Positions 46,122 to 55,416 of a stretch of DNA of 61,103 nt are shown here, in pieces. The DNA is from a candidate division TM6 bacterium UASB124 (GTDB lineage Bacteria; Babelota; Babeliae; Babelales; RVW-14): NCBI GenBank assembly GCA_945897315.1, contig CAMDFF010000005.1:1-61103 (forward strand), read 5' to 3'. Each line of letters begins with the position of its first letter. Positions within the stretch are counted from its first letter, which is position 1. A program made the position numbers and the translations under genes. The notes beneath the pieces were generated by a model, which did no database searches, was not told the origin of the DNA, and saw only the letters and a list, made by a program, of their open reading frames with translations.

Positions 46122-47723
46122 TTAGTTGTTAAAAAAGATCTTTCTGACATAGTCTTCAGCAATACCAAGTAAATTACTGGTTAGCTGATATAACACAAGA
46201 CCCGCTGGAAATGTTGCAAAAACAGCTGCCACAACAAATGCCATAAACGTAGACATTACACGTTTTTTTTCATCCACAACAGCCATCAATGAATTAGCCC
46301 AAATCATCGCTAACCCGCTCAACAAAGGTAGAATATAGTATGGGTCACGAGCAGACAAATCCACTATCCAGCCAGCAAATGGTGCTTGGTATAAATCAAT
46401 ATAGTTATTCAAAACTCGAAACAAAGCAAACAAAATTGGCAACTGTATCAACTGTGGCAAACAACCAGCCATCTGATTAGCTGGTGATAAATTGTGCTCT
46501 TTATAAAAGCGCATAAGCTCTTGATATTCAGTTGCCTTGTCATGGCGATATTTCATTTTAATACGGGTAATTGACGGCTCAAATCGTGCAAAATGCTCTG
46601 TTTGCTTACGCGAGTAAATCATTAATGGCGAGAAGGGCACACGTAAGAGAATAGTCATAACAATAATCGCCAGGCCAAAATTGCCAAGCAGCCCATACAG
46701 ATAATCCAGTAGTTTAAGCAAGAGCTTACAAATTGCAGTAAACCAACCAAATGAAAGCAATGGCGTTAACCGATCATCAACAGCTTGCAACGCACTAGGC
46801 TCTTTAGGCCCAAGATAAAAAGAGAGTTTCCACGATGTTTTTTGAGCTGTCTGTGGCCCCTCAAGAATACTCAAGATTGTTTTATCATCATAGCGTTTGA
46901 TGTATCCACGCTGCGTAAAGCTGTTTGCATCATCAACAAGCAAATGTGCAAAAAATCTATCTTGCCCGCCAAAAATAGGTTTTTTATCCATCCAAAACCA
47001 TGCTAATCCTTGACTAGCTGCTGGCTCATGCGTCTCAACTGACTGCTTATTCTCATCCCATGCACACAATGTAATTGTATCATCAACAATTTCGCGCACA
47101 CAAGGCAGAGGAAAGAATAACCGTGGACTAGCTATTACACCAGCATGTTTTGGATCAATAGCAATTGACACATCACAACGATAGCTCTCATCATAAAAAA
47201 CAAATGTCTTTTTAACCGTATATTGCTCATTATCCGCTACAAAAACAACCTCTACGCGGCCTGAAAGCTTATTCTTACTTTCTACAACATAATTAAATGG
47301 TGTTTTCTCACCAACTGAAAGGAGGAATGCCCCTTGCTGCCGCTGTACTTCGTCATGCATATTTTTAGCATACATTGTTTTAAGCGGTTTTTTGTCTTTA
47401 CCTCGATGATTCTTAAATTCAAGCGAATCAATCACAGCACCATTAGTTGACAGATGTACAAGCAACTGCTTTGTTTCAACTACAACGTCCTGTGCTACCG
47501 CTGAAAAACGTGCATTGTCAAATGTCACGGTTGTTACTAGTGGTTTATACACCACTTCTGCTGTTGGAACTTGTACGGGCTTACCAGCAGCAAGCTCACG
47601 TACTGCACCAATATCAACAACCCCACCTTGAGCCGCTACAGGAGACTTGCGCATTACATAATAGTTAAACAGCCATACCGAGCCAAGTGCTAACGCAACT
47701 GACAATATAAATTTCTTATCCAT
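46122..47723 (-). CDS. yidC: Membrane protein insertase YidC
   Basis: This 533-aa insertase helps fold and insert inner-membrane proteins, with or without SecY. The N-terminal membrane anchor (about 6-24) precedes a periplasmic beta-domain (about 60-325). The Oxa1 core (about 330-530) contains five helices with LLRVPFSPLMIYSRKQTEHF and NQMAGCLPQLIQLPILFALF. AAAGGG lies nine bases before the ATG. It belongs to the Gram-negative type with a large periplasmic domain. It is divergent from bamD. Confidence 0.96.
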   Translation of the reverse strand: MDKKFILSVALALGSVWLFNYYVMRKSPVAAQGGVVDIGAVRELAAGKPVQVPTAEVVYKPLVTTVTFDNARFSAVAQDVVVETKQLLVHLSTNGAVIDSLEFKNHRGKDKKPLKTMYAKNMHDEVQRQQGAFLLSVGEKTPFNYVVESKNKLSGRVEVVFVADNEQYTVKKTFVFYDESYRCDVSIAIDPKHAGVIASPRLFFPLPCVREIVDDTITLCAWDENKQSVETHEPAASQGLAWFWMDKKPIFGGQDRFFAHLLVDDANSFTQRGYIKRYDDKTILSILEGPQTAQKTSWKLSFYLGPKEPSALQAVDDRLTPLLSFGWFTAICKLLLKLLDYLYGLLGNFGLAIIVMTILLRVPFSPLMIYSRKQTEHFARFEPSITRIKMKYRHDKATEYQELMRFYKEHNLSPANQMAGCLPQLIQLPILFALFRVLNNYIDLYQAPFAGWIVDLSARDPYYILPLLSGLAMIWANSLMAVVDEKKRVMSTFMAFVVAAVFATFPAGLVLYQLTSNLLGIAEDYVRKIFFNN

Positions 47724-47914
47724 TCAAAATACCCTTTGTCATAAATTGTGCTATAAAATAAGCGTTTTAATTAAAACGACATTGTAACAAAGATGCATCT
47801 TTCTTGCTAGGAGTCATTTTTCGCTCCTGTTATTTACAAAGCCCCACCTGCTGTGTAGGATAGAATGGTTCTATTATAAAATTATGCTAACAAAATAACC
47901 GTATAGGTCCTTGT

Positions 47915-48658
47915 ATGTACGCACTTGCTCTTATACTTGCTTTACTCGTCAGCGGATGCGCAAAGCACAAAACAAAAGACACCATGAACGCTGAAGAGCT
48001 TGCGAAAAAAGCGCAGGCTCATATAAAAAACAAAAAACACGAAAACGCTATTCAATACGTTACGGAGCTTGTTGCTCGTTACCCAGATCATCCTCGTGCA
48101 GGCAAATACAAAATCTTGCTTGCAGAGCTCCAGTTCAAAGCAGAAAACTATAGCGCAGCTAAAGAGCTGTATGATAACTTTAGCGAATTTTTCCCATCAG
48201 ATAAACACGCAGAATACGCACGCTATAAAACGATTCTCTCCTCGTTCTTCCAAACACTCCCAGCAGACTGCGACCAATCATATACTGAAGAAACAGTTAC
48301 ATTATGCAAAGACTATTTGAGCAAGGATACTCTCAGTAAATATCGTAATGACGTAGAAAAAATTCTCGCACAAAACCAAGAGCGTCTAGCGGAGAAAGAG
48401 ATTTCTGTCTTTAATTTCTATCTCGGCAAAAAGCAATTTGATGCAGCACGAAGCAGACTAGCTTATTTAAAAGAAAAATTTTCCAGCGATACTACACTTG
48501 AACCTCGGATTGTATACCTTGAATACAAGCTTGCATTGAGAGAAAAAAAAAGTGATATAGCGCTTGAGCACATGAATAAACTCCTCACCGCATACCCTGA
48601 ATCACAATTCGCAACTATGGCGCTGCATCGCAATAATAAATACAGCTTCACTATCTAA
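47915..48658 (+). CDS. bamD: Outer-membrane assembly lipoprotein BamD
   Basis: This 247-aa lipoprotein of the BAM complex has a lipobox LLVSGC with Cys15 and TPR-like helices throughout: EELAKKAQAHIKNKKHENAI QYV, RYPDHPRAGKYKILLAELQF and FPSDKHAEYARYKTILSSFF. BamD/YfiO proteins of this size carry five TPRs and escort outer-membrane proteins to BamA. Nineteen bases separate it from yraN. It should handle the barrel proteins encoded elsewhere in the window. Confidence 0.9.
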   Translation: MYALALILALLVSGCAKHKTKDTMNAEELAKKAQAHIKNKKHENAIQYVTELVARYPDHPRAGKYKILLAELQFKAENYSAAKELYDNFSEFFPSDKHAEYARYKTILSSFFQTLPADCDQSYTEETVTLCKDYLSKDTLSKYRNDVEKILAQNQERLAEKEISVFNFYLGKKQFDAARSRLAYLKEKFSSDTTLEPRIVYLEYKLALREKKSDIALEHMNKLLTAYPESQFATMALHRNNKYSFTI

Positions 48659-48677
48659 AGAGCAGCACACAACACCT

Positions 48678-49049
48678 ATGTTAGATGCAATACTTCTTGG
48701 ACAAAAAGGTGAGGCACTGACAGTGGCTCACCTGAGAAAACAAGGCTTCACCATTCTCTCAACCAACTATCATACCCGCCGAGGCGAGGTTGATATTATC
48801 GCAAAAAAAGATGATGTCATTGCTTTTGTAGAAGTTAAAACACGCAAAAAAAATTATTTCCCTCTCAGCCAGGTAATCACCAAGCCAAAGCAGCGGCGTA
48901 TTGCCCTAGCCGCACTTGATTTTGCGCTTACCCATCACCTCATGAACAATGTTTTACGTTTTGATGTCGCCTTGGTGCAGTATTCAGAAACAACCCAAGA
49001 GCTCACCTACATACCAAATGCATTCCAATACGCCGTTTGCCGATCTTAA
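48678..49049 (+). CDS. yraN: UPF0102 family protein YraN
   Basis: This 123-aa protein belongs to the UPF0102/YraN family, a Holliday-junction-resolvase-like endonuclease fold whose role is not settled. It has GQKGEALTVAHLRKQGFTIL, the active-site-like RRGEVDIIAKKDDVIAFVEVK (Asp and EVK), and SQVITKPKQRRIALAALDF. It is next to bamD and its end lies two bases from the end of the convergent ftsI gene. Confidence 0.93.
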   Translation: MLDAILLGQKGEALTVAHLRKQGFTILSTNYHTRRGEVDIIAKKDDVIAFVEVKTRKKNYFPLSQVITKPKQRRIALAALDFALTHHLMNNVLRFDVALVQYSETTQELTYIPNAFQYAVCRS

Positions 49050-49051
49050 AA

Positions 49052-50713
49052 CTAATCCAGTCCTGGATAAAAATGCAACCGATCGTGCGTCAACAAGCGT
49101 GTTGCTATAGATTTAAACAACGGCAATGCAACTTCAGACGCCCATAGTGAAGACTTTTCAGGCTCTTTAATAAATGTCACAACAACACGACGATAATCAC
49201 CCTGCTCAATAATACCCGCAAAGCTATACTGATGTAACTGCGTTGAATACTTGCCGTTCACAATACAGCGTGCTGTTCCCGTCTTTCCCATAATACGTAC
49301 ACCAGGCAGCTGATGTTTTTCGGCAACTTTTTCCATGATATCTTTTACATCATTAATTGCATCATCTCGATATAATTTTTTGCCTTTAGTATGCTTCCCA
49401 TCTAGCAAAATAGTTGGATGAACATCATAGCCACCATTTGCTATAATACAAAACGCGCGTGCTAGCTGCATAATCGTTGCCATCATTTCATATCCAAATG
49501 ACATAACTATGAGCGATGGCTTGCTCCATTTCTCTGGCGGATTAACAAACCCAGATCGCTCACCAGGAAATTGAATGCCCGTTTTATCCCCAAAACCCAA
49601 CCGACGATAGTGCTTATATAGCTTTTTATCAAGCCGCTTAGCAACTTTTGCTATACCAACATTACTTGAATAACGCACTACCTCGTTGAACGGCAACTTA
49701 TTATTATTTTCTTTAAGCCGATTTAATAATGTATACGTCGGGTTTTCTATTTTAACACCGTCAACATAACCAAAACGCCCTTCACAATCAATCAGCTCAT
49801 CAATTTTAACTACTCGCTCTTCAAGCGCTGCCAACGCACAGAACGCTTTCATCACCGAACCAACTTCGTAACATTCGCTTACTGCTCTATTTTTCATTGC
49901 TTCAAAAACAGTTACGCCCTTTTTGTTGGGATCAAAAACAGGATAACTTGCCAAGGCAATGACAGCCCCGGTATCTGGATCAAGTACCACAGCTGTGCCA
50001 GATTTTGCTTTAAGTGCGGTAATTTTTTTCTGTAACTCATAAAAAACAATTTCTTGCATATGACGATCGAGAGTCAATGCCAACTTTTTACCCTGCTTAC
50101 CAATATCTGTTACAGAACGATCAAAATAAAATGCCCCAGAACGCGCATCTTTTTGCAGCCGCTGCATCATAGGCTCACCACCCAAGTGCTTATTAAAACT
50201 AAGCTCCAGACCAGCAATGCCAATATTATCTATATCAGTAAGCCCAACCAACTGAGACGCTCCTTTGTACGGATAATACCGAGCAAACTCATCAACGAAT
50301 TGAACTGCCAGATCAGCTCTCTCCTGCAACTGCGCTGCTTGCTCATCAGTCATACGACGCGCCAACCACAAAAAATGCTTTTCTGGATGTTTACAAAAAC
50401 GCTTATAGACATCGGGATAATATTTCTTTAAAAATTTCACCGTAGAAGAATTTTTTGCAAGCGATGTTGGAACAATAAACGCAGACTGCCCACGACGATT
50501 AAAAACAAGCGGATACTCTCCAGACGCATCAAAAATGACCCCACGCGCCGGAACCACTTTAATGTGTAGATCATATTGTTGCTCAGCCAATTGTTGAAAA
50601 AAATTATTTTGTTTAATTTGCAGCAAAAAAAGCCTAACAGCGAGTACTAAAAATAGGCTACAAAAAAATCCAAAGACTATCAGCATCCGTATCTTATAAT
50701 CGCGAACAAGCAT
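49052..50713 (-). CDS. ftsI: Penicillin-binding protein, FtsI/PBP2 type
   Basis: This 553-aa monofunctional transpeptidase has one N-terminal membrane helix (about 10-31), a dimerisation domain (about 55-200) and a transpeptidase domain. The active-site Ser286 is in GSVMK (SXXK), the SXN motif is S349-S350-N351 and the KTG motif is K477. Start residues RGVIFDASG match the class-B PBP signature. FtsI makes septal peptidoglycan. It follows an FtsL-like gene by two bases, as in dcw clusters, although the rest of that cluster is not here. Confidence 0.92.
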   Translation of the reverse strand: MLVRDYKIRMLIVFGFFCSLFLVLAVRLFLLQIKQNNFFQQLAEQQYDLHIKVVPARGVIFDASGEYPLVFNRRGQSAFIVPTSLAKNSSTVKFLKKYYPDVYKRFCKHPEKHFLWLARRMTDEQAAQLQERADLAVQFVDEFARYYPYKGASQLVGLTDIDNIGIAGLELSFNKHLGGEPMMQRLQKDARSGAFYFDRSVTDIGKQGKKLALTLDRHMQEIVFYELQKKITALKAKSGTAVVLDPDTGAVIALASYPVFDPNKKGVTVFEAMKNRAVSECYEVGSVMKAFCALAALEERVVKIDELIDCEGRFGYVDGVKIENPTYTLLNRLKENNNKLPFNEVVRYSSNVGIAKVAKRLDKKLYKHYRRLGFGDKTGIQFPGERSGFVNPPEKWSKPSLIVMSFGYEMMATIMQLARAFCIIANGGYDVHPTILLDGKHTKGKKLYRDDAINDVKDIMEKVAEKHQLPGVRIMGKTGTARCIVNGKYSTQLHQYSFAGIIEQGDYRRVVVTFIKEPEKSSLWASEVALPLFKSIATRLLTHDRLHFYPGLD

Positions 50714-50715
50714 GA

Positions 50716-51273
50716 CTATACCTTCTCAACAATGAAATCACCCAAATCGCCGGTATTAATTGTTCCAAATGCTATCATAGAAAAATTAGAATCTTTCGTA
50801 GCTAAACGGTCCGCTATAGCCGATAAATCATTACTCATATCGCTGCTTTTCAAGGCCTGATAACTATTTTTAGTAAAGCTCAGGATGAGAGAATTTTGCT
50901 TAACGACCAGTGGCGCCCTTTTTTTATCAGGCAGAACAATCGAAATCCCACACTGCTCAAGCACCTGTACTGTCGATGTCGTGCCAATAAAATCAACCAG
51001 TGCTACTTGTGTCGCACTAACAAGCAGATCAAGCTGTATTGGCTGCATGCCATGCTTCTCAGCGCCGTGCATAAGTTTTATTGGCTGCTGATGCTCATAC
51101 AAAACAACCAAAAGCTCATTCCGTTCTCGTTCTACACGGGCAAAGCATGTACCAAGGCGCTGATACTCATATGTTGTTTTTATATACATATTGTACTGAT
51201 AAATTTTAATAAAGATGGTACATACAATTAACAGTAACCAAAACCGAGCAGAGATAAATCTAATTTTAAACAT
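50716..51273 (-). CDS. FtsL-like septum protein with long C-terminus
   Basis: This 185-aa protein has a membrane helix near the start (about 12-28), then a coiled-coil-like segment (ERERNELLVVLYEHQQPIKL) and a GMQPIQLD pattern that resembles FtsL. Its position two bases before ftsI supports FtsL. It is about 70-80 residues longer than most FtsL; the extra C-terminal part (about 95-185) is not recognised and ends with DFIVEKV. The function is inferred from position and topology. Confidence 0.6.
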   Translation of the reverse strand: MFKIRFISARFWLLLIVCTIFIKIYQYNMYIKTTYEYQRLGTCFARVERERNELLVVLYEHQQPIKLMHGAEKHGMQPIQLDLLVSATQVALVDFIGTTSTVQVLEQCGISIVLPDKKRAPLVVKQNSLILSFTKNSYQALKSSDMSNDLSAIADRLATKDSNFSMIAFGTINTGDLGDFIVEKV

Positions 51274-51386
51274 AGCAATCCTATGGCTTAAAATGCCTAC
51301 TAAATCAAAACTATCTATACGATCAGATTTTTTCTAGATATTATTCTCTATTGTTAAATCTGATGCTTCATATCAAAAAGGACTTC

Positions 51387-51869
51387 ATGAAAAACTGGTT
51401 TCTTTCTTTATCATTAGCACTACTTGCTATCGCAACCTTTCCAGCATGCCAATGGTTCACTAAAAGTCAGCCATGCTCATCATGCCCAGCACACCGAAAA
51501 CATACCAATACTGTTCCCACAAACCTTGTGCAGCACATAAACTCCAAAGCACAATTTGAACACCTTATCGCAACTGCAACAAAACCTGTTGTCGTAGAGT
51601 TTGGAGCTCATTGGTGCGGCGCCTGCCAAGAAATGAAGCCTATCCTTACAAAAGTAGCTACAGCAACGCAAGATCGCTATATAATTGCCACTGTTGAGCT
51701 TACCAAAGCAAAAGAGCTACAAACCGAATTAGATATCAAGGGAATTCCAGTTATTTATCTATTTAAGGATGGTAAAGAGCTTCATGTCGATCAACGACCC
51801 GTAGGAGCCATGCCCGAAAAAGAGCTGCTTGCCTTCTTAGCAAAACATCTCGACACAGCATCTCATTAA
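51387..51869 (+). CDS. Exported thioredoxin-like protein
   Basis: This 160-aa protein has a signal segment (MKNWFLSLSLALLAIATFPA) and a Cys at residue 21 that could be a lipid site, although the lipobox is weak. A second CSSC motif (C30, C33) lies in the tether. The thioredoxin fold carries WCGAC with C77 and C80, and the cis-proline region reads GIPVIYLF. It is likely periplasmic and either reduces or rearranges disulfides. AAAGGA five bases before the ATG at 51387 is better than the earlier upstream start. It is followed by cysS. Confidence 0.85.
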   Translation: MKNWFLSLSLALLAIATFPACQWFTKSQPCSSCPAHRKHTNTVPTNLVQHINSKAQFEHLIATATKPVVVEFGAHWCGACQEMKPILTKVATATQDRYIIATVELTKAKELQTELDIKGIPVIYLFKDGKELHVDQRPVGAMPEKELLAFLAKHLDTASH

Positions 51870-51886
51870 CAACTCGTAAGGTTACC

Positions 51887-53209
51887 ATGTCCCTATTCGT
51901 TACCAACACACTCACCAAAAAAGTCGATGAACTTGTGCTAGACAAATCACAAGCAGTAAATCTTTATGTCTGTGGCATCACACCCTATGACCATGCACAC
52001 ATCGGTCATGGACGAGTTTATGTCACTTTTGATCTACTGGTACGGCTACTCAAGCACGCCGGCTACATGGTAACCTACGTAAGAAATATTACTGACATTG
52101 ATGACAAACTCATTAATAAAGCAGCTGAGCGTGGTGATGCTTCTGCTTTTGCTAGCGTCGCGCAAGAATATTATGAGTTATTTGCGCAAGCAATGAAAGC
52201 TCTCGGCTGCGAAAAGCCAACACACGAGCCACGGGTTACCGGTTGCATTCCTCAGATTATTACCTTTATTGAAAGACTCATCGCTGGTGGCAATGCTTAC
52301 CAGGTAAATAATGATGTCTATTTTGATATCACCAGCCTGCCTGATTACGGTAAGCTTTCGGGCCGCGACAGTGATGCGCTCCAAGCAGGCGCTCGTATTG
52401 ATATCGATCAACGCAAACATAACCCTGGTGACTTTGCACTCTGGAAAGGTAACAACGAGCATGTGTTTTGGGATAGCCCATGGGGTAAAGGACGCCCCGG
52501 CTGGCACATTGAATGTTCGGTTATGGCGCAAGAGGAGCTTGGTGAAACTATTGATATCCATGGCGGCGGCATGGATTTAATTTTCCCTCATCATGAAAAT
52601 GAGATTGCACAATCAGAAGCGCTCCACAAAAAAGTATTTGCTCGCTACTGGATGCACAACGCTTTTATTAATATCAATAAAGAGAAAATGTCAAAATCTC
52701 TTGGCAATAGTGTTTCTCTCAACGACATGTTTGCAAAAAATGACCCGATGGTTGTTCGATTTTACTATTTACAACACCATTATCGCAGCCCTATTGATTT
52801 TTGCTTTGAGGATCTTAATGCTGCTGAAACAGCCTACAAAAAGCTTATTGCCCATTACGGACAAACTAACGAAGCATCAAGACTGGAACATGATGCAACC
52901 ATAACCGCTATGCTTGATGCACTACGCCATGACCTCAACTCACCAAAATTCTTTGGGCTAGCGTTCGAACATATCGCACGTGCAAAAGCAGACCCAACAT
53001 TTAGGCAAGCAGTAAAAGCCATTTTTCAAAATATTTTAGGACTTTCACTTCAACCATTGGCTGAAGCAACCTGTGTCATCACACCCGAAATACAGAGTCT
53101 TATTGATCAACGAGAACAAGCAAGACTCGCAAAAAACTGGGCTCTTTCTGATACGTTACGTGATGAATTAACCGCCAAAGGGTATAAAATACAAGATCGA
53201 AAAGCATAA
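51887..53209 (+). CDS. cysS: Cysteinyl-tRNA synthetase
   Basis: This 440-aa class I synthetase charges tRNA-Cys. It shows the zinc ligand Cys29 in YVCGITPYD, the HIGH motif in HAHIGHGRVYV, the second zinc Cys in WHIECSVM with His/Glu in FPHHENE, and KMSKS in KEKMSKSLGNS. The length is normal for bacterial CysRS. It is 17 bases after the thioredoxin gene. The tRNA-Cys it uses is encoded at 60165-60238 in this window. Confidence 0.97.
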   Translation: MSLFVTNTLTKKVDELVLDKSQAVNLYVCGITPYDHAHIGHGRVYVTFDLLVRLLKHAGYMVTYVRNITDIDDKLINKAAERGDASAFASVAQEYYELFAQAMKALGCEKPTHEPRVTGCIPQIITFIERLIAGGNAYQVNNDVYFDITSLPDYGKLSGRDSDALQAGARIDIDQRKHNPGDFALWKGNNEHVFWDSPWGKGRPGWHIECSVMAQEELGETIDIHGGGMDLIFPHHENEIAQSEALHKKVFARYWMHNAFININKEKMSKSLGNSVSLNDMFAKNDPMVVRFYYLQHHYRSPIDFCFEDLNAAETAYKKLIAHYGQTNEASRLEHDATITAMLDALRHDLNSPKFFGLAFEHIARAKADPTFRQAVKAIFQNILGLSLQPLAEATCVITPEIQSLIDQREQARLAKNWALSDTLRDELTAKGYKIQDRKA

Positions 53210-53210
53210 G

Positions 53211-53930
53211 ATGTTAAAACGGTTATTATTATATGGGATGCTATGGACTTCATTTTTAGCGGCATCAACTGAAGTACGAGCGCTTGAACAAACAGATAAA
53301 GCCATTGCAGGCAATCTAACAGTTTTGTTTTCACCCAATGATAAAATAACTGACAAGCTCATTCCACTTATTGATGGTGCCAGCAAATCAATTTATGCCG
53401 CTGTGTACATGCTGACTGATAAAAAAATTGCAGATGCACTCATCCGAGCAAAACAGCGTGGTGTTACAATACAGCTCATCCTTGACCCGATTAGCACAGG
53501 CAAGTATGGCAAAGCTGATTATCTTGTTGGTAACGGCATTGCCATTTATATTTACCAAGCACCCCCTAACGCACGGCCTTGGTTCTCACCCATCATGCAT
53601 AACAAGTTTGCCTGCATTGATAACAAAATTCTTTGGACAGGATCTTTTAATTGGACAGTATCTGCAAATATAACGAATGAAGAGAATGTGACTATCAGCA
53701 AAGACCCTGCTGTTTGTACAGTCTTTCGCACATATTTTGATACCCTTCTCAAAACGAAAACAACTTCTTTTGTTCTCGCTCGTCAACAGCTAAACCCTGA
53801 AACAACATTGCGTGAAATTGTTACGCGAGCGCTTGCCTCAACAACGACGGATGAATCTTTATATGAAATACTTGCCTTAACGCTGCAAGAGAATAGCGCG
53901 CGCTGGAGCGCCATCCAAACCGTTCATTAA
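53211..53930 (+). CDS. Exported phospholipase D-like protein (single HKD)
   Basis: This 239-aa protein has a signal peptide (KRLLLYGMLWTSFLAASTEV RA). It has one HKD motif, HNKFACID (H130, K132, D137), followed by the GSFNWT box. Single-HKD proteins of this size include bacterial Nuc endonuclease and PLD6/Zucchini; they act as dimers on DNA, RNA or phospholipid. It starts one base after cysS and overlaps the convergent gene by 54 bases at its end. Export suggests action in the periplasm or in a host. The substrate is not known. Confidence 0.85.
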   Translation: MLKRLLLYGMLWTSFLAASTEVRALEQTDKAIAGNLTVLFSPNDKITDKLIPLIDGASKSIYAAVYMLTDKKIADALIRAKQRGVTIQLILDPISTGKYGKADYLVGNGIAIYIYQAPPNARPWFSPIMHNKFACIDNKILWTGSFNWTVSANITNEENVTISKDPAVCTVFRTYFDTLLKTKTTSFVLARQQLNPETTLREIVTRALASTTTDESLYEILALTLQENSARWSAIQTVH

Positions 53931-54509
53931 TAACGGTAAACAAATGAGATCATACGCGCCTGGTTGCACAGCAGCTAGGCGCAAGCCCTCGATCACCGCA
54001 ATCCCAGCTCCAAGCAATACTATATGCGTTTCATGGTTTGGCTGACCACGCTCAACCCCAAGATAATCAATCCCTACCGCTAGAATTTTACAGGAAGCCA
54101 GATATTCGCTTGCCGTTTTGTCAATAAACACAAACGCTGGGTTAAAGCACGCTGTTGGCTCTACATCACTATTGCGCGTTTTGCACAATATTCGCTCGCC
54201 TGGCTTAATATCATGAAGCACTAAATCTTGTGTAGTAATTTTTTCAATACAATGAGTCAGGTCTAAGACACGACACAAACCAACCAATGGAGCTAACGGC
54301 TGCTGATCAATGGTAGCCCCTGTTGCTAGAAAATGTGCTGGTGCATCGATATGGGTTCCAGAATGAGTCCCGATTGTAACCAGCGCTTCACGTACATGAT
54401 CGTGATCAAACGTTTTTGTTCTGTTAAAAAATACAATATTTTTATCTTTGTATGCTGTCATTTCTGGCGAAATTGGCCAACTAATATCAATAATTTTTGT
54501 GTAGTTCAT
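53877..54509 (-). CDS. Cyclase/kynurenine-formamidase-family hydrolase
   Basis: This 210-aa protein is a metal-dependent hydrolase of the cyclase family. The signature HSGTHIDAPAHF (H49 to F60) supplies metal ligands. A later HxxxL/GxxYxG region (AVGIDYLGVERG, ETHIVLLGAGI) fits the family, which includes arylformamidase and isatin hydrolase. No signal peptide was seen. It is one base after gnd in the minus-strand run. The true substrate is unclear; the rest of the kynurenine pathway was not seen in the window. Confidence 0.8.
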   Translation of the reverse strand: MNYTKIIDISWPISPEMTAYKDKNIVFFNRTKTFDHDHVREALVTIGTHSGTHIDAPAHFLATGATIDQQPLAPLVGLCRVLDLTHCIEKITTQDLVLHDIKPGERILCKTRNSDVEPTACFNPAFVFIDKTASEYLASCKILAVGIDYLGVERGQPNHETHIVLLGAGIAVIEGLRLAAVQPGAYDLICLPLLMNGLDGAPARAILLQR

Positions 54510-54510
54510 C

Positions 54511-55416
54511 TTACATCTTTCCTATGGGATGGCCCCCAAAGGCACCACGCAACATCGCCACCATTTTGGTAGCAAAATTGCCACCTGTAGCCCGCGACCA
54601 TGCGCGTACCGCTAGCGACTTCTCAATTACAGGCAATTCTATGCCATGCTCTTTGGCTAGATCAATAGTCCATTGTCCTGTTTTATTTTCACCAATTGCA
54701 CCAGACACGCTGGCAAGCTCCTGGTCATCGGTTAAAACACCTTCTGCTAATTCGCCAATCCATGAACGAATAATCGACCCGTGGTTCCAGACTTTTGCTA
54801 TTGCTGCTAAATTAAGCCCTTTGTACGAACCTTCTTTCAGCAGTTGAAAGCCTTCGCCATAGGCCTGCAAAACAGCATACTCGATACCATTATGCACCAT
54901 TTTTACGTAGTGCCCTGCACCAACAGGACCTACATGCGCATATCCACCAGGTTGCATAGCTACTGCTTTAAAAATTTGCTCACACTCCTGCACTGCCGCT
55001 ATCTCACCACCAACCATGAGTGAGTAACCAAGATCTTTGCCATGCAAACCGCCAGATGTTCCACAGTCAACAAAATGAAACCCTCTCGCTTCTAATAAAG
55101 CACTACGACGAATAGTATCTTTAAAAAAGCTATTTCCACCATCAATAATAATAGTACCCGGCTGTAATCGTAGCAGCAGTTGTGCCAAAACGGTATCAAC
55201 AACATCACCCGCTGGCACCATAAGCCATATTTTTGTTGTCTTGCTCGCAAGCTCTGCGGCTGAAGACACAAGCTTAATACCCAATACTTCAACGGCTGAT
55301 GTATTAACCAGTGAAGGGTCTAGCCCAAAAACAGTCAATCCTGCTTTCGCCAAGCGTTCTGCAATCGCTAACCCCATACGGCCTAGGCCAATCACACCAA
55401 TTGTTAGGTTTTCCAT
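54511..55416 (-). CDS. gnd: 6-phosphogluconate dehydrogenase, short decarboxylating form
   Basis: This 301-aa enzyme makes ribulose 5-phosphate. It shows the N-terminal Rossmann motif GVIGLGRMG, the substrate site CGTSGGLHG and the catalytic Lys in GHYVKMVHNGIEYA. The short length fits the homotetrameric form related to YqeC, often NAD-preferring, and not the 470-residue form. It overlaps the upstream zwf gene by 13 bases, so the two are coupled. Confidence 0.93.
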   Translation of the reverse strand: MENLTIGVIGLGRMGLAIAERLAKAGLTVFGLDPSLVNTSAVEVLGIKLVSSAAELASKTTKIWLMVPAGDVVDTVLAQLLLRLQPGTIIIDGGNSFFKDTIRRSALLEARGFHFVDCGTSGGLHGKDLGYSLMVGGEIAAVQECEQIFKAVAMQPGGYAHVGPVGAGHYVKMVHNGIEYAVLQAYGEGFQLLKEGSYKGLNLAAIAKVWNHGSIIRSWIGELAEGVLTDDQELASVSGAIGENKTGQWTIDLAKEHGIELPVIEKSLAVRAWSRATGGNFATKMVAMLRGAFGGHPIGKM

